In this document: piece by piece, positions 16,438-26,073 of the stretch | Numbering within the stretch: the stretch's first letter is position 1 | Layout of the letters: each line of letters starts with the position of its first letter | NCBI GenBank assembly: GCA_003247575.1 | Contig: QJZC01000028.1 | Location: 62,001-126,000, forward strand | Direction of reading: 5' to 3' | Length of the DNA stretch: 64,000 bases | Source: Pseudomonadota bacterium | GTDB taxonomy: Bacteria; Myxococcota_A; UBA9160; SZUA-336 | Program-made: the position numbers and the translations under genes | The notes under the pieces: model-generated | What the model saw: the letters and a program-made list of their open reading frames with translations, nothing else | Database searches by the model: none | Told to the model about the DNA's origin: nothing

Positions 16438-17842
16438 ACAAGACCAGCTGATCGACGAGCTTGGAGAGCTGTCTCAGATTCCGACACTCCTCGGCGACAT
16501 CCGTGTGCGGCAGGTACTCGTCCATCACGCTGTCTCCGAATCCCCAGGCTCCAGGTGCCTCTGGATTGATCCAGATCACGTTCTTGGCTTTTCGGTGGAC
16601 ATCACGCAGACACCATGCGCGCGGATCGTTGTAGTTGTTGCGGGCATCCCCGATGATGACGACGGTGGTGCGATTGTCGAGCGTGGCCAAATGGTCGCGC
16701 CAGAACACATGAAAGGCCATCCCGAAGTTCGAGCGCGTGTACGGGTTGATGACACCTCCCCCATCGAGCGCCTCGTCGATGGCGGAGTAGATGTCGCGGT
16801 CGCGAAAGATTTCGGTCACTTCACCCAGCTCGGCCACGAATACGTAACTGCGGATCTTGGTGAAAATCTCCCCCAGGCTGTAGATGAACTGCAGCATGAA
16901 GCGGGATACATTCGCAACGGAGCTCGAGATGTCACATAGAATGACCATCTTCGGCCGGTCTTTGCGCCTGCGCTTGAACATCAGCTCGAAGGGCACACCG
17001 TCGTGCGACATGTTGCGGCGCATCGTGTGCTTGAGGTCGAACTTTCCCTTGCGCTCGCGCTTGCGCCGGATCGACACCACATTCTTCAGCTTCTGGGCCA
17101 GCCGATCGACGACCTCGCGCATCTTGCGCATGTCCTCCTCGGTCAGGTTGTAGAAGCTCTTCTCCTGCAGGCTCTCCTGTCTAAACCTCTCGATGTAGTC
17201 GTGGTTCTGTTTGTCGAGCTCGCGCTCGGTGTACTGGCGCACCGCCTTGCGCATCGCGTCCTGCACGGCCTTGAGCAGGCCTTGAAGCTTCTCGAGCTCA
17301 CCCTCGTCCATGCCCTGCTCTCGCAGCTGCTCCACGAGGTTTTCGAGCTCTTGCGAAGCCCCGGTCATACCCAGCTGCTCCAACACCCGCCGACTGAAGA
17401 ATCCGATCTGGAGCATGTTCTGGATGCGTTCGATCCCGGTCTCGTCCCCAGCCTGCCGAATCAGCTGCTCGAGCTGGTTCTGATCGATCGTGAGTAGGGC
17501 CTGGGCCAGCTCGGACAAATCGACGTCCATGTTCTGCAGCATGCTCTGGAGCTGCTCCATGAGCGCTTCGATATCGATGTCGCCGAGGCCCTGGAGCGCC
17601 TCCTTGATCTGCTCGCGCAGGCTATCGTGGAATCCGGACCAGAAGAGATCGAAGAGGCGATCATAGGTCGAGATATCGTCACTGTGTTTGACCATCGAGC
17701 ACCGCAGCGCCGCCTTGAACTGGTCGCGGTGATCCAGGGTCATCTCGTCGAGCGCGAGAAACGAGTCGAGCGTCTCCGCTACCGAGACGCGCACACCCGC
17801 TTTGCGCAGGATGTTCGTGAATTCGACGATCTTCTTCTGCAA
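16436..17842 (-). CDS. VWA-domain protein, CoxE/YehP type
   Basis: The 468-residue product has a helical, Gln/Leu/Glu-rich N-terminal region (about 1-250, with LMEQLQSMLQNMDVDLSELA as an example). A basic hinge RKRERKGKFDLKHTMRRN follows, then a C-terminal von Willebrand A domain with an intact metal-binding motif CDISSSVANVSRFM and the later GDARNNYNDPRAW loop. Such proteins act with MoxR AAA+ ATPases as metal-dependent chaperone or activation modules. The partner ATPase is encoded 42 bases upstream on the same strand. The target is unknown: no carbon-monoxide dehydrogenase, methanol dehydrogenase or chelatase gene is in the window. Confidence 0.88.
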   Translation of the reverse strand: MQKKIVEFTNILRKAGVRVSVAETLDSFLALDEMTLDHRDQFKAALRCSMVKHSDDISTYDRLFDLFWSGFHDSLREQIKEALQGLGDIDIEALMEQLQSMLQNMDVDLSELAQALLTIDQNQLEQLIRQAGDETGIERIQNMLQIGFFSRRVLEQLGMTGASQELENLVEQLREQGMDEGELEKLQGLLKAVQDAMRKAVRQYTERELDKQNHDYIERFRQESLQEKSFYNLTEEDMRKMREVVDRLAQKLKNVVSIRRKRERKGKFDLKHTMRRNMSHDGVPFELMFKRRRKDRPKMVILCDISSSVANVSRFMLQFIYSLGEIFTKIRSYVFVAELGEVTEIFRDRDIYSAIDEALDGGGVINPYTRSNFGMAFHVFWRDHLATLDNRTTVVIIGDARNNYNDPRAWCLRDVHRKAKNVIWINPEAPGAWGFGDSVMDEYLPHTDVAEECRNLRQLSKLVDQLVL

Positions 17843-17884
17843 CCTGGCCCCCTCTCCTCGCCTATCTTCGCGCGGGCTCGGCGA

Positions 17885-18865
17885 CTAGTGAAGTACGCTC
17901 TTCTTGATCGACGTGGGTGTCGACTGCACCGGCTCCTGGGCCCGCTGCGCAGCCGCCTTCTCCGAGAGGAGCTTACTGAGTTCGGTCTGCGCCTTCTCGA
18001 TGTCCCCCTGGTGCTTGAGAATCACGTTCATCGTCTGCTCGATCAGGTCCTTCTCGAGGGAGTCCGCATTCAAGGTCATCAGCGCACGGGCCCAATCGAG
18101 GGTCTCCGAGATCGAGGGCGTCTTCTTCAGATCCAGGTTCCGCACGCGCTGCACGAGTTCGACGATGTCCTCGACCAGCCTCTGCTCGATCCCCGGTACC
18201 TTCTGGTTCAGAATGGCCACCTCCGTCTCGAGATCGGGGAAGTCGATGTAGAGGTGGAGACAACGGCGCTTGAGCGCGTCGGTCATCTCGCGCGCGTTGT
18301 TCGAAGTCAGGAACACGATCGGGATGTTCCGGGCACGAATGGTGCCCACCTCGGGCACGCTCACCGTGTAGTCGGAGAGCACCTCGAGCAGAAACGCCTC
18401 GAACTCCGGGTCCGACTTGTCTACCTCGTCGATCAGAAGCAACGTCGTCTTGTCCGAGGTGATCGCGCGCATCAACGGTCGCGGCACGATGAACCGCTCG
18501 CTGAAGAAGATGTCATCCTCCTGCGCGATACGGTTGGCCGCCTCCTTCAAGGTGTCGGCGCCCTCGAGCACCTGAGAGATCTTGTCGCGCAGCATCTGCG
18601 TGTAGAGGAGCTGCTTGGAGTACTCCCATTCGTAGAGCGCCTTGGCCTCGTCGAGTCCCTCGTAGCACTGAAGCCGGATCATCTCGATGCCGAGCGCTCC
18701 TGCGACGACCTTCGCGAGCTCCGTCTTCCCGACGCCGGCAGGCCCCTCGACCAGCACGGGCTTCTGCAGCTTGGTGGCCAGATAGACGACCGTGGCGATA
18801 TTCTTCGTAGTGACGTATTTCTGACCCTCGAGCGCGCTCTGAACGGCTTCGACCGACTCGAACAT
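17885..18865 (-). CDS. MoxR-family AAA+ ATPase
   Basis: The 326-residue protein has Walker A in EGPAGVGKTELAKV (near residue 43), Walker B in TTLLLIDEVDKSDPEFEAFLL, sensor 1 in IVFLTSNNARE, and the arginine-finger region DALKRRCLHLYIDFP. The ATG at 18865 follows GGAGGAAGTC, a strong ribosome-binding site, so the longer upstream frame is rejected. The C-terminal 70 residues are helical and charged. It forms an ATPase/VWA pair with the next gene. MoxR-VWA pairs remodel or activate other proteins; the client here cannot be inferred. Confidence 0.92.
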   Translation of the reverse strand: MFESVEAVQSALEGQKYVTTKNIATVVYLATKLQKPVLVEGPAGVGKTELAKVVAGALGIEMIRLQCYEGLDEAKALYEWEYSKQLLYTQMLRDKISQVLEGADTLKEAANRIAQEDDIFFSERFIVPRPLMRAITSDKTTLLLIDEVDKSDPEFEAFLLEVLSDYTVSVPEVGTIRARNIPIVFLTSNNAREMTDALKRRCLHLYIDFPDLETEVAILNQKVPGIEQRLVEDIVELVQRVRNLDLKKTPSISETLDWARALMTLNADSLEKDLIEQTMNVILKHQGDIEKAQTELSKLLSEKAAAQRAQEPVQSTPTSIKKSVLH

Positions 18866-18923
18866 GACTTCCTCCGACGACGTTATGGGGGAACTCGGAC
18901 TCAGAAGCCCCCTGAATGCAATA

Positions 18924-18942
18924 CTCAACCCATCAGGTTGAG
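18924..18942 (-). terminator. hairpin across the ribBA stop codon
   Basis: CTCAACC and GGTTGAG form a 7-bp perfect stem with the loop CATCA, spanning the last codons of ribBA. There is no T-run. It may attenuate read-through into the MoxR gene, which starts 59 bases later, but this is weak. Confidence 0.3.
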
Positions 18943-20199
18943 CAGATGCCCCAACTTCTCTCTCTTGGTGCGTAGGTACTCGAGATTCTTCTCGTTCGGA
19001 AGCATCTCGATGGGTACGCGCTCCACGATCTCGAGACCATACCCGTCGAGACCCGCCCGCTTCGCAGGATTGTTGGTCAACAGCCGCATCTTGCCGACAC
19101 CGAGCGTCTTCAGGATGTGCATCCCAACCCCGAAGTCTCGAGCATCTGCTGGAAAACCCAGTCGCTCGTTCGCCTGCACGGTGTCGAGCTGCTCCTGATC
19201 CTGCAGCGCATAGGCGCGAATCTTGTTGGCCAGACCGATCCCGCGGCCTTCCTGGCGCATATAGAGAATGACGCCCGCACCCTCCTCTTGGATCAGCTTC
19301 ATAGCCGCTCGTAGCTGCTCGCCGCAGTCGCAGCGTAGCGAGCCGAAGGTGTCTCCGGTCATGCATTCACTGTGCACGCGCACCAGAACCGGCTGATCGG
19401 GGCAGATGACTCCTTGAACGAGCGCAATGTGATCCACGTGGTCGATCTCGTTCTTGAACACGATCGCCCGGAAGTCACCGAACTCGGTGGGGAGGCTGCA
19501 CTCGGCGTCGGCGTGCACGAGCTGCTCCGTGTGCAGTCTAAACTTGATCAGATCGGCGATGGAGACGATGCGTAGCCCGTGATCGCGCGCGAAGACCCGG
19601 AGCTCGGGCATACGCGCCATCGTGCCATCATCGTTCATGATCTCGCAGATCACTCCGCCGGGGCGCAGACCCGCGAGCCGCGCCAGATCGACGGCGCCCT
19701 CCGTCTGCCCTGCACGGCGTAGAACCCCTCCCACCTTCGCGATCAGCGGGAAGATGTGGCCTGGGCGAGTCAGATCCCCGGGCGAACAGTCTGGCGCCAT
19801 CGCAACCGAGACCGTGCGCGCCCGATCTGCGGCGGAGATTCCGGTCGTGACTCCGTGCCGAGCTTCGATCGAAACCGTGAAGGCCGTACCAAAGGGAGCA
19901 GTGTTCTGAGCCTCGGGTACCATCATCTGAAGCTGAAGGCGAGCAGCTCGCTCCTGCGTGAGCGCCAGACAGATCAGACCGCGGCCATGCTTCGCCATGA
20001 AGTTTATGGCTTCGGGCGTCACCAGCTCGGCCCCCATGCAGAGGTCACCCTCGTTCTCTCGGTCCTCGTCATCCACGAGGATCACCATGCGCCCAGCCCG
20101 CAGATCCTCGAGCGCGGCTTCGATGTGCGCGACCAGCTGCGGCTCGTCTGCCGAGTGCGCACGCAGGCTGTGGGGCTCGGTCGAGGTTTGCTGGCTCAC
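18925..20199 (-). CDS. ribBA: bifunctional DHBP synthase / GTP cyclohydrolase II
   Basis: This protein supplies both starting branches of riboflavin synthesis: RibB makes 3,4-dihydroxy-2-butanone 4-phosphate from ribulose 5-phosphate, and RibA opens GTP. The 424 residues contain the RibB acidic loop [11 protein letters not shown] and HARHGVTTG-like motif ([16 protein letters not shown]) in the first half. The second half has the RibA zinc cysteines ([20 protein letters not shown]) and the catalytic RQEGRGIGL. Both halves look intact. It is preceded by a roughly 370-base leader with a promoter but no recognisable FMN riboswitch. The first 20 residues are non-conserved. Confidence 0.96.
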   Translation of the reverse strand: MSQQTSTEPHSLRAHSADEPQLVAHIEAALEDLRAGRMVILVDDEDRENEGDLCMGAELVTPEAINFMAKHGRGLICLALTQERAARLQLQMMVPEAQNTAPFGTAFTVSIEARHGVTTGISAADRARTVSVAMAPDCSPGDLTRPGHIFPLIAKVGGVLRRAGQTEGAVDLARLAGLRPGGVICEIMNDDGTMARMPELRVFARDHGLRIVSIADLIKFRLHTEQLVHADAECSLPTEFGDFRAIVFKNEIDHVDHIALVQGVICPDQPVLVRVHSECMTGDTFGSLRCDCGEQLRAAMKLIQEEGAGVILYMRQEGRGIGLANKIRAYALQDQEQLDTVQANERLGFPADARDFGVGMHILKTLGVGKMRLLTNNPAKRAGLDGYGLEIVERVPIEMLPNEKNLEYLRTKREKLGHLLNLMG

Positions 20200-20621
20200 G
20201 ACGTCCGCGGTTTCGAGTTCTCGCGGCTCGCTCTCCGTCGATCCGCTATCTGTCCGCAGAACCCTCTCTGCACCACTCGCATTCTTCTGTTGAGTCAGGG
20301 GAGTTCTCCCGGCCCGTTCGAAGGCCTTGCCACGCCGAGCCTAACGGCACACGCGCCCGGTGGCTAGTCAGCGCTCACTGTGCGCGGAGACATCCTGCGA
20401 GCAGACGGCAACACACACTCCACGGACCGTTCCGCTCGCTCCAAGCTCGGCCCGCCCAGAACAGCTCGCCTTCGAACCCACAGGCTGCGGACCCGCCGGG
20501 AGATTCCGCTAGCGTGATCGCGGGCCGTTCACCGACAATAGCAATTAGGGAGCCAAACAAAGCGGCTCTGCGTGAACGTATCAGGCGGCGACACCAGTGT
20601 CAAACGTGCGTTTAATCGGTG
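20200..20621 (-). other. leader region upstream of ribBA
   Basis: 422 bases without a convincing gene. A promoter at 20575-20603 faces ribBA. The conserved FMN-riboswitch blocks are not visible on the minus strand. A 61-codon frame at 20375-20560 (minus) starts at TTG and shows no recognisable features. Short inverted repeats occur (for example near 20487-20509), but no terminator. Confidence 0.45.
20575..20603 (-). promoter_or_regulatory. sigma70-like promoter upstream of ribBA
   Basis: A perfect TTGACA at 20603-20598, a 17-bp spacer, and TACGTT at 20580-20575, on the minus strand. It starts just downstream of the mglA-like gene and would give ribBA a leader of about 370 bases, or serve an independent transcript. 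Confidence 0.48.
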
Positions 20622-21290
20622 CTAGCTAGCGGCAGTCGAGGAGAAATGCTGCATCACACCGTCCATGAACTCCGACTCGGCGATGCCGAACTTCGATGAA
20701 AACGAGTGTCGCTTCTCCAGATCCTGGTACAGACGTTCGAGCAAGACGCGAAAGGTCTCGAGCACACCATCGCCGTGTACGGCGGAGGCGGGAACGGTCG
20801 GAATCCCGGTCCCCTTCCAAGCCTCACGGACCTCCTCGAGCGGCTTGATATCGGACAGATCCCGCTTGTTGAACTGAACGACCTGCGGCACATCCTCGAT
20901 CCGAATCCCGTTCGCCTTGAGATTGCTCTCGAGGTCGCGATACGAGTAGGCATTCGCCGACGCGCTGGAGCGCTGCGAGTCGGCAATGAATGCGACCGCA
21001 TCGGCACCTGCAAGCACCACCCGTCGGGTGGCACGGTGCATCACCTGCCCGGGGACGGTGAAGAGCTTCAGCTTGATCCGGTAGGCTCCGTCGACGCCGA
21101 ACTCGATCGGCAGAAAGTCGAAGTACAAGGTGCGGTCGTCCTGCGTATCCAGGGTGACCATGTCTCCGCGCGACTGGTTCTCACAGAGCGCGTGCAGCTG
21201 TTGCAAGTTCGTGGTCTTACCGGACAGAGCTGGCCCGTAATAGACGATCTTGAGCGTGATCTCGCGCGTATCGAGGTTGAGTTGCGGCAT
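20622..21290 (-). CDS. MglA-type small GTPase
   Basis: The 222-residue protein is a Ras-like GTPase of the bacterial MglA group. G1 is GPALSGKTTNLQQL. The MglA-specific G3 region reads DTQDDRTLYFDFLP, followed by TVPGQVMHRATRRVVL. G4 is FNKRDL. MglA proteins control polarity of type IV pili and gliding motors in Myxococcus. The ATG at 21290 (MPQLNLDTREITLKI) is the natural start for the family; an upstream in-frame ATG adds 15 residues. The GAP partner MglB is not adjacent, although a pilT-like gene lies at the far right of the window. Function in motility is inference from family. Confidence 0.9.
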   Translation of the reverse strand: MPQLNLDTREITLKIVYYGPALSGKTTNLQQLHALCENQSRGDMVTLDTQDDRTLYFDFLPIEFGVDGAYRIKLKLFTVPGQVMHRATRRVVLAGADAVAFIADSQRSSASANAYSYRDLESNLKANGIRIEDVPQVVQFNKRDLSDIKPLEEVREAWKGTGIPTVPASAVHGDGVLETFRVLLERLYQDLEKRHSFSSKFGIAESEFMDGVMQHFSSTAAS

Positions 21291-21427
21291 AGATTGTCGT
21301 CGGTGGAGACTCGAGGAATCCATCGGCCGCCCCACCGATTCGCCTTAGCCGCGCGTCAAAGGCGCCCCCCACGGGATGCACTGACGTTCGAGCGACCGGC
21401 TGGCTGCGCCCGGACCGCGGCCCGGGC

Positions 21428-23584
21428 TCATCCGAGCTGCGCCCGGATCGCCTCCAAAACCTCGCGCGCCGCCGACGGAATGTGCGTCCCCGGACCAAAC
21501 ACGGCCGAGACACCGCACTCGCGCAGGAACGCGTGATCCTTGTGCGGGATGACCCCTCCGCAAACGACAATCACGTCACTGGCTCCCTGCGCACGCAGCT
21601 CGTCGAGCAATGCTGGCACCAACGTCTTGTGCCCCCCCGCCTGAGTCGAGATGCCGATGACGTGGACGTCGTTGTCGATCCCCTGACGCGCGACCTCTTC
21701 GGGTGTCTGGAAGAGGGGCCCAATGTCCACATCGAATCCCAGATCGGCGAACGCCGTGGCGATCACCTTGGCGCCGCGGTCATGACCGTCCTGCCCGAGC
21801 TTCGCCACGAGCATCCGGGGCCGTCGCCCCTCCGCTTCGCCGAACGCCTCGATCTCGGCGCGGATCTGTCGGTAGTCGTCGTCGCCTGCGAAACCTTCGC
21901 CATAGACGCCCGAGATCGTGCGGATCTCTGCTCGATGACGACCGAACACTTCCTCGAGCGCCAGCGAGATCTCGCCCACCGTGGCACGCGCCCGTGCTGC
22001 ATCCACCGCGCTCTCGAGCAGATTCCCATCTGACTGCGCGGCGCGCGTGAGCGCCTCGAGCGCCTGGCGACAGCGAGCTTCGTCGCGCGATGCCTTGACC
22101 TGAGTCAAGCGTTCGATCTGCTTGCGTCGCACCTCGGTGTTGTCCACCTCGAGAATCTCGAGCTCCTCGGCTTCCTCGACCCGATAGCGGTTGACCCCGA
22201 CGATCACGTCCTCGCCGCGATCGATCCGAGCCTGTCGGCGCGCGGCCGACTCCTCGATGCGCAGCTTTGGTAAACCCGCCTCGATCGCGCGCGTCATCCC
22301 TCCGAGCTCTTCGATCTCCTCCAGTAGGCTCATGGCCTCCTTGGCGAGGGAGTGCGTGAGCGTCTCTACGTAGTACGAGCCCGCGAGCGGATCGATCACA
22401 TGCGGTACACCGCTCTCCTCGTGGAGGATCAGCTGCGTATTGCGCGCGATCCGGGCCGAGAATCGCGTCGGCAGCGCGACCGCCTCGTCGAGGGCGTTGG
22501 TATGCAGGGATTGGGTCCCCCCCAGAACCGCTGCCAGTGCTTCGAGCGTCGTACGGATCACGTTGTTGTAAGGGTCCTGCTCGGTCAGGCTCGCTCCCGA
22601 GGTCTGGCAGTGCGTACGCAGCATCATCGAGCGCGGGTTCTTGGGCTCGAACTGGCGCATGAGCTGCGCCCAGAGCATGCGCCCGGCGCGCATCTTGGCA
22701 ATCTCCATGAAGAAATTCATGCCGATGGCCCAGAAGAACGACAGCCGCGGAGCGAAGGCATCGATCTCGAGCCCGCGCGAGAGTGCCGCGCGCACGTATT
22801 CGAGGCCGTCGGCCAGGGTGAATGCCAGCTCCTGAACCGCGTTCGCACCTGCCTCCTGCATGTGGTAGCCGCTGATCGAGATGGAGTTGAAGCGCGGCAT
22901 GTTGCGCGCGGTGTACTCGATGATGTCGGCAACGATCCGCATGCTCGGGCCCGGCGGATAGATGTACGTATTGCGAACCATGAACTCTTTGAGGATGTCG
23001 TTCTGAATCGTGCCGGCGAGCTGCTCGGGACGAACCCCCTGCTCTTCTGCAGCCACGATGAAGTTCGCGAGCGTCGGGATCACGGCGCCGTTCATCGTCA
23101 TCGACACACTCATTCTGTCGAGCGGAATCCCGTCGAAGAGGATCTTCATGTCCTCGACGGAATCGATCGCGACACCTGCATTTCCGACATCGCCCGTCAC
23201 CCGCGGGTGATCGGAGTCGTAGCCTCGGTGCGTCGCGAGATCGAAGGCCACCGACAGGCCCGTCTGTCCAGCCGCCAGGTTCTGCCGGTAGAATGCATTC
23301 GACTCCTCGGCCGTGGAGAAGCCGGCATACTGGCGCACCGTCCAAGGATGGTTCGCGTACATGGTCGCGCGCGGCCCCCGCAGGAACGGGAACAGACCGG
23401 GCAAAGTGTCGAGGTTCTCGAGCGCCTCCAGGTCGCGCGCCGTATACAGCGGCTTGACGCGAATCCCCTCGGGCGTTTCCCACGTCAGATCCTCGAGCTT
23501 GCCCCCACGCAGCTCTCGTTCTGCAGCCTGCTGCCACGCATCCAGGTCGGCTCGTCCGAGCCCGCTCGTCTCTCGCTCGCTCAA
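21428..23584 (-). CDS. methylmalonyl-CoA mutase, single-chain
   Basis: This is an adenosylcobalamin enzyme interconverting methylmalonyl-CoA and succinyl-CoA. The 718 residues carry the catalytic TIM barrel with the substrate-pocket motifs [18 protein letters not shown] and [14 protein letters not shown], typical of methylmalonyl- rather than isobutyryl-CoA mutase. A C-terminal B12-binding domain has the base-off motif [13 protein letters not shown]. Catalytic and cobalamin domains are on one chain, equivalent to the large subunit. No small subunit, MeaB/ArgK chaperone or epimerase gene is adjacent. It follows the carboxyltransferase gene by 96 bases and probably belongs to the same operon. 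Confidence 0.96.
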   Translation of the reverse strand: MSERETSGLGRADLDAWQQAAERELRGGKLEDLTWETPEGIRVKPLYTARDLEALENLDTLPGLFPFLRGPRATMYANHPWTVRQYAGFSTAEESNAFYRQNLAAGQTGLSVAFDLATHRGYDSDHPRVTGDVGNAGVAIDSVEDMKILFDGIPLDRMSVSMTMNGAVIPTLANFIVAAEEQGVRPEQLAGTIQNDILKEFMVRNTYIYPPGPSMRIVADIIEYTARNMPRFNSISISGYHMQEAGANAVQELAFTLADGLEYVRAALSRGLEIDAFAPRLSFFWAIGMNFFMEIAKMRAGRMLWAQLMRQFEPKNPRSMMLRTHCQTSGASLTEQDPYNNVIRTTLEALAAVLGGTQSLHTNALDEAVALPTRFSARIARNTQLILHEESGVPHVIDPLAGSYYVETLTHSLAKEAMSLLEEIEELGGMTRAIEAGLPKLRIEESAARRQARIDRGEDVIVGVNRYRVEEAEELEILEVDNTEVRRKQIERLTQVKASRDEARCRQALEALTRAAQSDGNLLESAVDAARARATVGEISLALEEVFGRHRAEIRTISGVYGEGFAGDDDYRQIRAEIEAFGEAEGRRPRMLVAKLGQDGHDRGAKVIATAFADLGFDVDIGPLFQTPEEVARQGIDNDVHVIGISTQAGGHKTLVPALLDELRAQGASDVIVVCGGVIPHKDHAFLRECGVSAVFGPGTHIPSAAREVLEAIRAQLG

Positions 23585-23660
23585 CGCACTCTTCCTCTCT
23601 CAGACTCGGCGTGGCCGCAGTGTAGCAAGCCGGAGCCGAGTGCGAGCGCGAGCCTCGCCT

Positions 23661-23702
23661 GAGACGGGGGAGATCCCGTATCAGACGGGGTAGATCCCGT
23701 GT
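23661..23702. repeat. 21-bp tandem duplication at the 3' end of the carboxylase gene
   Basis: Two 21-bp units (23661-23681 and 23682-23702) agree at 18 positions. The second unit, the proximal one on the minus strand, contains the last codons (GIYPV) and the stop of the carboxyltransferase gene. The other lies in the gap before the mutase gene. Each unit contains ACGGG...CCCGT and can fold into a 5-bp hairpin, so the mRNA carries two hairpins in series. Confidence 0.6.
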
Positions 23703-25213
23703 TTCTTGGGCGCGCGAGCCAGGGGAGGCCGGTCTCGAATCGCATCGAAGCGACGCAGCAGGTCGCCCCGCAGGCGCCCTGGGGGTACCACGTCATCGAT
23801 CACGAGTTCTGACGCGAGAATCCACGGATCGATCTCACGGCCATACTCCGCGCGGAGCTCGGCGATGAGCGCGTCGCGCTCGTCCTCGGGCACGGCCTGG
23901 ATGCGATTGTAGTACACCGCGTTGATCGCGGCCTCGGGGCCCATGACAGCGATGCGGGCTCCCTCGAGCGCCAGGCAGGCGTCCGGCGAGAAACCAGGAC
24001 CACACATGGCGTAGAGGCCCGCACCATAGGCCTTGCGGACCACGACGCTGATCCGGGGCACACTGGCCTCCGCAACCGCGCTGATCATCTTGGCTCCAGC
24101 GCGTATGATTCCTTGGCGCTCGACCCGGGTGCCAATCATGAAGCCCGGAACGTCCGCGAGATAGAGCAGCGGGATCCCGAAGGCATCGCACAGCTGAATG
24201 AAGCGAGTCGCCTTGTTGGCCGAGTCGACGAATAGCACGCCTCCCTTCACCTTCGGCTGATTGGCGACGATGCCGAGGACATGCCCATCGAGTCGAGCGA
24301 GGCCGGTCAGGATCTCTCCGGCAAAGCGTTGCTTGATCTCGAAGAACGAACCCGCATCGACGAGTCGCTCGATCACCTCACGCATGTCGAATGGGCGATT
24401 CTCGTCCTCGGGAAGCACCTCGCCCAGGCTCGCGGGGGACTTCGCGGGGGCCTGTGGGACACTCTCAGGCAGGTCTCCCCCCGTACGGCTTGGCAGATAC
24501 GACAGATATCGGCGCGTCCCGGCCAGTGCCTCGGCCTCGCTCGCGCAGAGAAAATCTCCGCTGCCGCTCACCGTGCAGTGCATGCGCGCACCGCCCATCT
24601 CTTCGAGGGTCGTCTTCTCTCCGATCACCATCTCAGCCATGCGCGGCGAACCGAGATACATGCTGGCATTGCCCTCGACCATGAAGACGACGTCACAGAA
24701 CGCAGGGATGTAGGCGCCGCCAGCCGCCGAGGGACCGAACAGGCAACAGACCTGGGGCACCCAGCCCGACATGTGAACCTGATTGGCAAAGATGCGGCCC
24801 GCGCCACGTCGCCCAGGGAACATCCCGAGCTGCTCCGTGATCCGAGCTCCGGCGGAGTCGATCAGGTAGATCAGCGGAACCTGGAGCCGCATCGCGAGCT
24901 CCTGGACGCGCAACATCTTCTCGACCGTTCGGCTTCCCCAGGAGCCCGCCTTGACCGTAGAGTCGTTCGCCAGAATGCAGACGCGCCGCCCATCGACCCG
25001 TCCGGTCCCAGTCACGATGCCGTCGGCGGGAAACTCCGGATCGTCTCCATGCGCGAAGAGTCCATCTTCGACGAACGAGTCGACATCGACCAGCGCAGCA
25101 ATCCGCTCGCGCACGAACAGCTTGCCTGCGGACTTCGCCTTGGCGTGCGCAGCAGCTTTGCCGCCCGCTCGCGCTCGAGCGTCTCGTTCTGCGAACCCCC
25201 CGGTTTCGCTCAC
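23681..25213 (-). CDS. acyl-CoA carboxylase, carboxyltransferase (beta) subunit
   Basis: The 510-residue protein has two crotonase-fold halves. The N-terminal half begins RDARARAGGKAAAHA and includes VKAGSWGSRTVEKM and FGPSAAGGAYIPAFCDVVFM. The C-terminal half includes FFEIKQRFAGEILTGLARL, LYLADVPGFMIGTRVE and KAYGAGLYAMCG. It transfers carboxyl from biotin to an acyl-CoA, probably propionyl-CoA given the mutase gene next door, but methylcrotonyl- or geranyl-CoA specificity cannot be excluded. The biotin carboxylase/BCCP alpha subunit is not in the window. It is 17 bases downstream of the dehydrogenase gene. Confidence 0.93.
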   Translation of the reverse strand: MSETGGFAERDARARAGGKAAAHAKAKSAGKLFVRERIAALVDVDSFVEDGLFAHGDDPEFPADGIVTGTGRVDGRRVCILANDSTVKAGSWGSRTVEKMLRVQELAMRLQVPLIYLIDSAGARITEQLGMFPGRRGAGRIFANQVHMSGWVPQVCCLFGPSAAGGAYIPAFCDVVFMVEGNASMYLGSPRMAEMVIGEKTTLEEMGGARMHCTVSGSGDFLCASEAEALAGTRRYLSYLPSRTGGDLPESVPQAPAKSPASLGEVLPEDENRPFDMREVIERLVDAGSFFEIKQRFAGEILTGLARLDGHVLGIVANQPKVKGGVLFVDSANKATRFIQLCDAFGIPLLYLADVPGFMIGTRVERQGIIRAGAKMISAVAEASVPRISVVVRKAYGAGLYAMCGPGFSPDACLALEGARIAVMGPEAAINAVYYNRIQAVPEDERDALIAELRAEYGREIDPWILASELVIDDVVPPGRLRGDLLRRFDAIRDRPPLARAPKKHGIYPV

Positions 25214-25230
25214 GTCAATGGGCGCTCACT

Positions 25231-26073
25231 TCAGTAGGTGTAGAAACCTCGCCCCGTCTTCTTCCCCAGCCAACCCGCTTCGAGGTTCTTCACGATGAGT
25301 GGCGAGGGCTTGTAGTGCGGGCTTCCGAATTCCCTGTACAAGGTGTCCAGGATAGCGAAGACCACGTCCAGCCCCACAAGGTCCGCGAGCGCCAGAGGTC
25401 CCATTGGGTGATTACAGCCGAGCTTCATGCACTCGTCGATCGCCTGCGCATCGGCGACTCCCTGCATCAGGGTGTTCGCCGCTTCGTTGATCATGGGCAT
25501 CAGCACCCGATTGACCACGAAGCCAGGGAAATCCCGCACACGCACCGCCACCTTGCCCAGCTTCTCGGCGAACTCGGTCGCAGCCGCCACAGTCGCGTCG
25601 GAGGTTGCCACTCCGGACACCACCTCTACGAGCTTCATCGCAGGCACCGGATTGAAGAAGTGGAGCCCCACGAAGCGGTCTGGACGCCCGCAGCGCGCCG
25701 CCAGCTGCGTGATCGACAGCGAAGAGGTATTCGAGGCAAACACGACCCCCTCGCCACAGATGCTCGCAAGCCGCCCGAACAGCTCGTGTTTGAGGTCCAC
25801 GTCCTCGGGAACCGCCTCGACGATCAGTGAGGCGGACTTGAGATCCTCGAGCGCGGAGACGCCCAGGATTCGCTCCATGGTTGCATCGAGCTCCTCGCGG
25901 GTGAGCTTCTCGCGCTTGACCAGCCGCTCGAGCCCCTTCCGGACGAGCTCGAGTCCCTTTTCGACGGACTCGGAGCGTCGATTCCAGAACAGCACCGAAT
26001 AGCCGGCCTGAGCCGCACACTGCGCAATTCCGGCCCCCATCGTCCCCGTACCGAGAACTGCGACAGGCTTCAT
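25231..26073 (-). CDS. 3-hydroxyacyl-CoA (3-hydroxybutyryl-CoA) dehydrogenase
   Basis: This NAD(P)-dependent enzyme oxidises or reduces 3-hydroxyacyl-CoA. The 280 residues begin with the Rossmann motif [17 protein letters not shown]. They contain [12 protein letters not shown], the catalytic His region [17 protein letters not shown], and the C-terminal [14 protein letters not shown] and LADLVGLDV segments. This stand-alone short form is the Hbd/PaaH type. The ATG overlaps the thiolase stop by one base (TGATG), which fixes the start; the frame upstream of it is only a shadow of the thiolase gene. Confidence 0.95.
   Translation of the reverse strand: MKPVAVLGTGTMGAGIAQCAAQAGYSVLFWNRRSESVEKGLELVRKGLERLVKREKLTREELDATMERILGVSALEDLKSASLIVEAVPEDVDLKHELFGRLASICGEGVVFASNTSSLSITQLAARCGRPDRFVGLHFFNPVPAMKLVEVVSGVATSDATVAAATEFAEKLGKVAVRVRDFPGFVVNRVLMPMINEAANTLMQGVADAQAIDECMKLGCNHPMGPLALADLVGLDVVFAILDTLYREFGSPHYKPSPLIVKNLEAGWLGKKTGRGFYTY

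Noticed and set aside
17627-19198. 523-codon open frame on the plus strand
   Set aside because: It is antisense to the MoxR ATPase and VWA genes, both with intact motifs.
20200-20570. FMN riboswitch before ribBA
   Set aside because: The conserved FMN-element blocks are not seen on the minus strand.
21780-23537. 585-codon open frame on the minus strand
   Set aside because: It lies in another frame of methylmalonyl-CoA mutase; the translation is Arg/Gly-rich shadow.
23661-23702. Start of a CRISPR or minisatellite array
   Set aside because: Only two adjacent units without spacers; part of one is coding sequence.
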